Shown piece after piece: positions 32,876 through 34,965 of a stretch of DNA of 34,965 nucleotides. Under the pieces are notes generated by a model. The model searched no databases. It was given only the letters and a program-made list of their open reading frames with translations, and had not been told where the DNA came from. Both the position numbers and the translations under genes were made by a program. The stretch's first letter is position 1, and every line of letters starts with the position of its first letter. Source of the stretch: Anaerolineae bacterium. GTDB taxonomy: Bacteria > Chloroflexota > Anaerolineae > J102. Location of the stretch: contig WFTO01000320.1 of the NCBI GenBank assembly GCA_015485435.1, positions 1-34,965 on the forward strand, read 5' to 3'.

Positions 32876-34965
32876 TCAGGAACGATAGTGCCAGCAAAAC
32901 GCCGCGGCAGGACAAAAGGAAGGACATCTACTCGCAGGCGGACGCGGTTGAAACTGCCCCCTCCGAATGCCCTGAACAGCAGAGCGCACGTGCTCCGTCG
33001 CCAGTGCAACCGCCTCATCCACGCCGAACTTTTTCAAACGCAGCTTACTGGCTTCGGCCCTGGTGATACTCCAATAGAAACCGTCGGCAAGTTTCCCGAG
33101 CTCCAACACCTGGCTGGCGGCCAATCCATAAATGGGCAATTGCAAGTGCTTGCCTTCCTTTAATGACGCCCAGGTGATACGTTCGGTCGAACCGGTCTTG
33201 TAATCGATAATCCGCATATTCCCTTGGCCATCGCTGTCCACGCGATCGATGACCCCACGCAATAGCAATGGCTTGCTGTTCTCCCCATCAGGTATGGTGA
33301 GGGGAGGCGTTTGACGATCGAACCCAAATCTTGCTTCAAAAACGCGCGGTCGCCATCCCTTATTTTCTCGCGCAAGGGCCGTTAATGTCTGTCGCAGGAG
33401 CTTTTTCATGCGTTCGCGTGTTTGCGGCCACCAGGCAGTCGGTCGAAACCCATACTGTTCGGGGGCTTCATCCAACAGATCATCAGCCATCTGCTCCCAA
33501 ATAGCGATGAGAGCTTCTGCATCTGCAGCTTGATCGGCCCCCTGACGGAAGATAAGCTCCAATGCCCTGTGAAAAAATTGGCCCAATTGAAGAGCGTCCA
33601 TGCCCATGGCCGGTTCTGAGCGCTCTTCAAGTTGCAACAAATAGGTGCTAAAAAATTGAAATGGACATTGCAAGTAGGTTTCTAGGCGACTCACAGACCA
33701 GACAACACCCGGTCCAAAACGCCGACTGAGATAAGGGGCGAGGATGTCCAGCGCCCCATCAAAGACGCTGTTTTCCCCTTTCTGGCGCTGTTTGACGATT
33801 TGCGCTCCATGTCGCCAGCGGGCGAGAGTATCCGCCGGCACCAGCGACACAACATCCGCCGCGTGCAGAGATTGTGAACGAGCGTGAGCGTACAGCAATT
33901 CAGGATAAGAAGCGACGGGGAAGCGAGACAGCATGGTTTCATGGGTCAATTCTAGAGCCTGAATCCTGGAGCTCTTTTCCAACCAGCGCCAAAAAGGCGA
34001 AGCCTGCCATTCGGCGCCGCCTTCTGCCAAACGGGGCCTGAGGATAAGCAATCGCCCATCGGTTCGGCTCAGCGCCTGATAAAACAAGGCTGCTTCTTCG
34101 TTTCGCGGGGAGGGGGGCACCATGAACCCAGCGCGATTGAACGCTTCTCTATCGGCTTGCCGAAGAAACGGGTCTTCATGCAGCACTGTGGGGAAGCTCC
34201 CCTCGGCCAAGCCAATGAGCGCCACCGCCTGAAAGCGCAACCCTCTTGCTGATTCGACATCGCCCACAAACACGGCCTGTTGGCCCGAAGGATGAGGCGG
34301 TCTGTAGTGAGCTGCTTCAAGAGCGCCCCCCAGGTCGTCGAGAAATTGTTCGAAGGTAACAGGCCTTAATTTCAGGGATTCTGCGGCCCAAACCATGCCG
34401 CGCAGCGTCTCCTTCAATGCGACGAGGGCAGCGATATCGCGTTCCACCAAGGCCGGATCCTCCACGCGACGAATCTGTTGCACCATGTTCAGGGTGAATG
34501 CTCCTGACGTGCGCTCAGCTTCCACCTCCTCTTGCAGAAGCGGCTCCACGGTTTCCGGGCCAATCAGAGTCTCTAACCAACGCACAAAGGTTTGGATAGG
34601 ATGGACGCCAGATGGAGGACGCAACGAGCGACGAAAACACAGCCATTTTCGCCATAGCCTCCTGGCCGCCTCTCCTTCCGGCGCCTGAAAACCAGGAGAT
34701 GCGTCGTCGAATCTGGCTTCAATGAGGCTATCTTCCTGTCGCTTTTTGGCTCGCCGCCTGAAAGCGTCCCACCATTGCGCCGAACCGGCCACCACCTGTC
34801 CCCAACGCCCGAGCGCGGCCAATGCATCTGCATCCTCCACGTCGATCGTCAGCAGTCGCGAGGGATATCGATCGGCCTCAGGCCAATTCCAATCGAAGTA
34901 AGGCGATCGCCAGGCGGCCAACACCTCTCGAAAAGGAAAACGTCGATCATTGGCCGGATCCCAGG
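32876..34965 (-). CDS. AddB-like helicase/nuclease, PD-(D/E)XK with Fe-S cluster (5' end outside window)
   Basis: The C-terminal 695 residues of a large DNA-repair protein; the frame stays open to the right edge (reading PFREVLAAWRSPYF there), so the GTG start at 34924 in the track is not the real one. The degenerate helicase part has SARGLRFQAVALIGLAEGSFP. The C-terminal RecB-type nuclease has SVSRLETYLQCPFQFF, GQFFHRALE, LRGVIDRVD and IIDYKTG with the catalytic acids and lysine. Four cysteines, one in LQCPF and three in CPSFCPAAAFC at the extreme C-terminus, are placed like the AddB [4Fe-4S] staple. Likely the B subunit of an AddAB-type double-strand-break resection complex; addA would be expected beyond the window. 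Confidence 0.88.
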   Translation of the reverse strand, partial: WDPANDRRFPFREVLAAWRSPYFDWNWPEADRYPSRLLTIDVEDADALAALGRWGQVVAGSAQWWDAFRRRAKKRQEDSLIEARFDDASPGFQAPEGEAARRLWRKWLCFRRSLRPPSGVHPIQTFVRWLETLIGPETVEPLLQEEVEAERTSGAFTLNMVQQIRRVEDPALVERDIAALVALKETLRGMVWAAESLKLRPVTFEQFLDDLGGALEAAHYRPPHPSGQQAVFVGDVESARGLRFQAVALIGLAEGSFPTVLHEDPFLRQADREAFNRAGFMVPPSPRNEEAALFYQALSRTDGRLLILRPRLAEGGAEWQASPFWRWLEKSSRIQALELTHETMLSRFPVASYPELLYAHARSQSLHAADVVSLVPADTLARWRHGAQIVKQRQKGENSVFDGALDILAPYLSRRFGPGVVWSVSRLETYLQCPFQFFSTYLLQLEERSEPAMGMDALQLGQFFHRALELIFRQGADQAADAEALIAIWEQMADDLLDEAPEQYGFRPTAWWPQTRERMKKLLRQTLTALARENKGWRPRVFEARFGFDRQTPPLTIPDGENSKPLLLRGVIDRVDSDGQGNMRIIDYKTGSTERITWASLKEGKHLQLPIYGLAASQVLELGKLADGFYWSITRAEASKLRLKKFGVDEAVALATEHVRSAVQGIRRGQFQPRPPASRCPSFCPAAAFCWHYRS

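Overview
The window looks like chromosomal DNA of a free-living, mid-GC bacterium, most likely a member of Chloroflexota (Anaerolineae/Ardenticatenia-like). This is an inference from family mix and protein flavour: an F420-type Ddn-fold flavoprotein, a small single-RRM RNA-binding protein, heme A synthase CtaA, a citramalate-synthase route to isoleucine, and genes that either carry strong Shine-Dalgarno (SD) sites or none at all. No rRNA, tRNA, CRISPR array, phage or insertion sequence was recognised. No searches or folding programs were run; every structure was read by eye.

Layout. 41-2866 (minus): an NnrS-like membrane protein coupled to a MIP18/DUF59 protein, a low-molecular-weight tyrosine phosphatase and a ferritin. 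3110-8069 (plus): a GT4 glycosyltransferase, purH, a PlsC-like acyltransferase, a Bax-inhibitor-1 protein and an RRM protein closed by a strong terminator. 8164-10923: ctaA (minus), a Ddn-like oxidoreductase (plus) and ribD (minus), the last two overlapping at their 3' ends. 11281-14421 (plus): a small unknown protein, alanine dehydrogenase and a FetA/FetB-type metal exporter.

14730-25719 (minus) is the core of the window: a branched-chain amino acid operon in the order leader, ilvB, ilvN, ilvC, leuA, leuC, leuD, a 69-aa unknown ORF, leuB, cimA. CimA with LeuCD and LeuB can make 2-oxobutyrate from pyruvate, and IlvBN and IlvC then serve both valine/leucine and isoleucine. ilvD, a transaminase and ilvA are not present in the window. 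The operon starts from a perfect TTGACA-N17-TATAAT promoter. Its leader encodes a 38-aa peptide with ten consecutive Leu/Val/Ile codons. Downstream lies an intrinsic terminator whose loop is exactly complementary, over 11 nt, to a segment inside the leader ORF. This is the full plan of a ribosome-mediated transcription attenuator and is the main discovery candidate here. A second intrinsic terminator lies inside the operon just before leuB.

25924-29677 (plus): hisA, a two-part GNAT protein, hisF and a DAO-family flavoprotein, closely spaced and without SD sites. The hisA promoter sits so close to the ATG that the message should be leaderless. 29984-34965: a secreted unknown protein, also predicted leaderless; an unknown helical protein; a metal-dependent cyclase/formamidase-family enzyme; and the 3' part of an AddB-like PD-(D/E)XK nuclease that runs off the right edge. 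Bases 1-40 show nothing I can assign.
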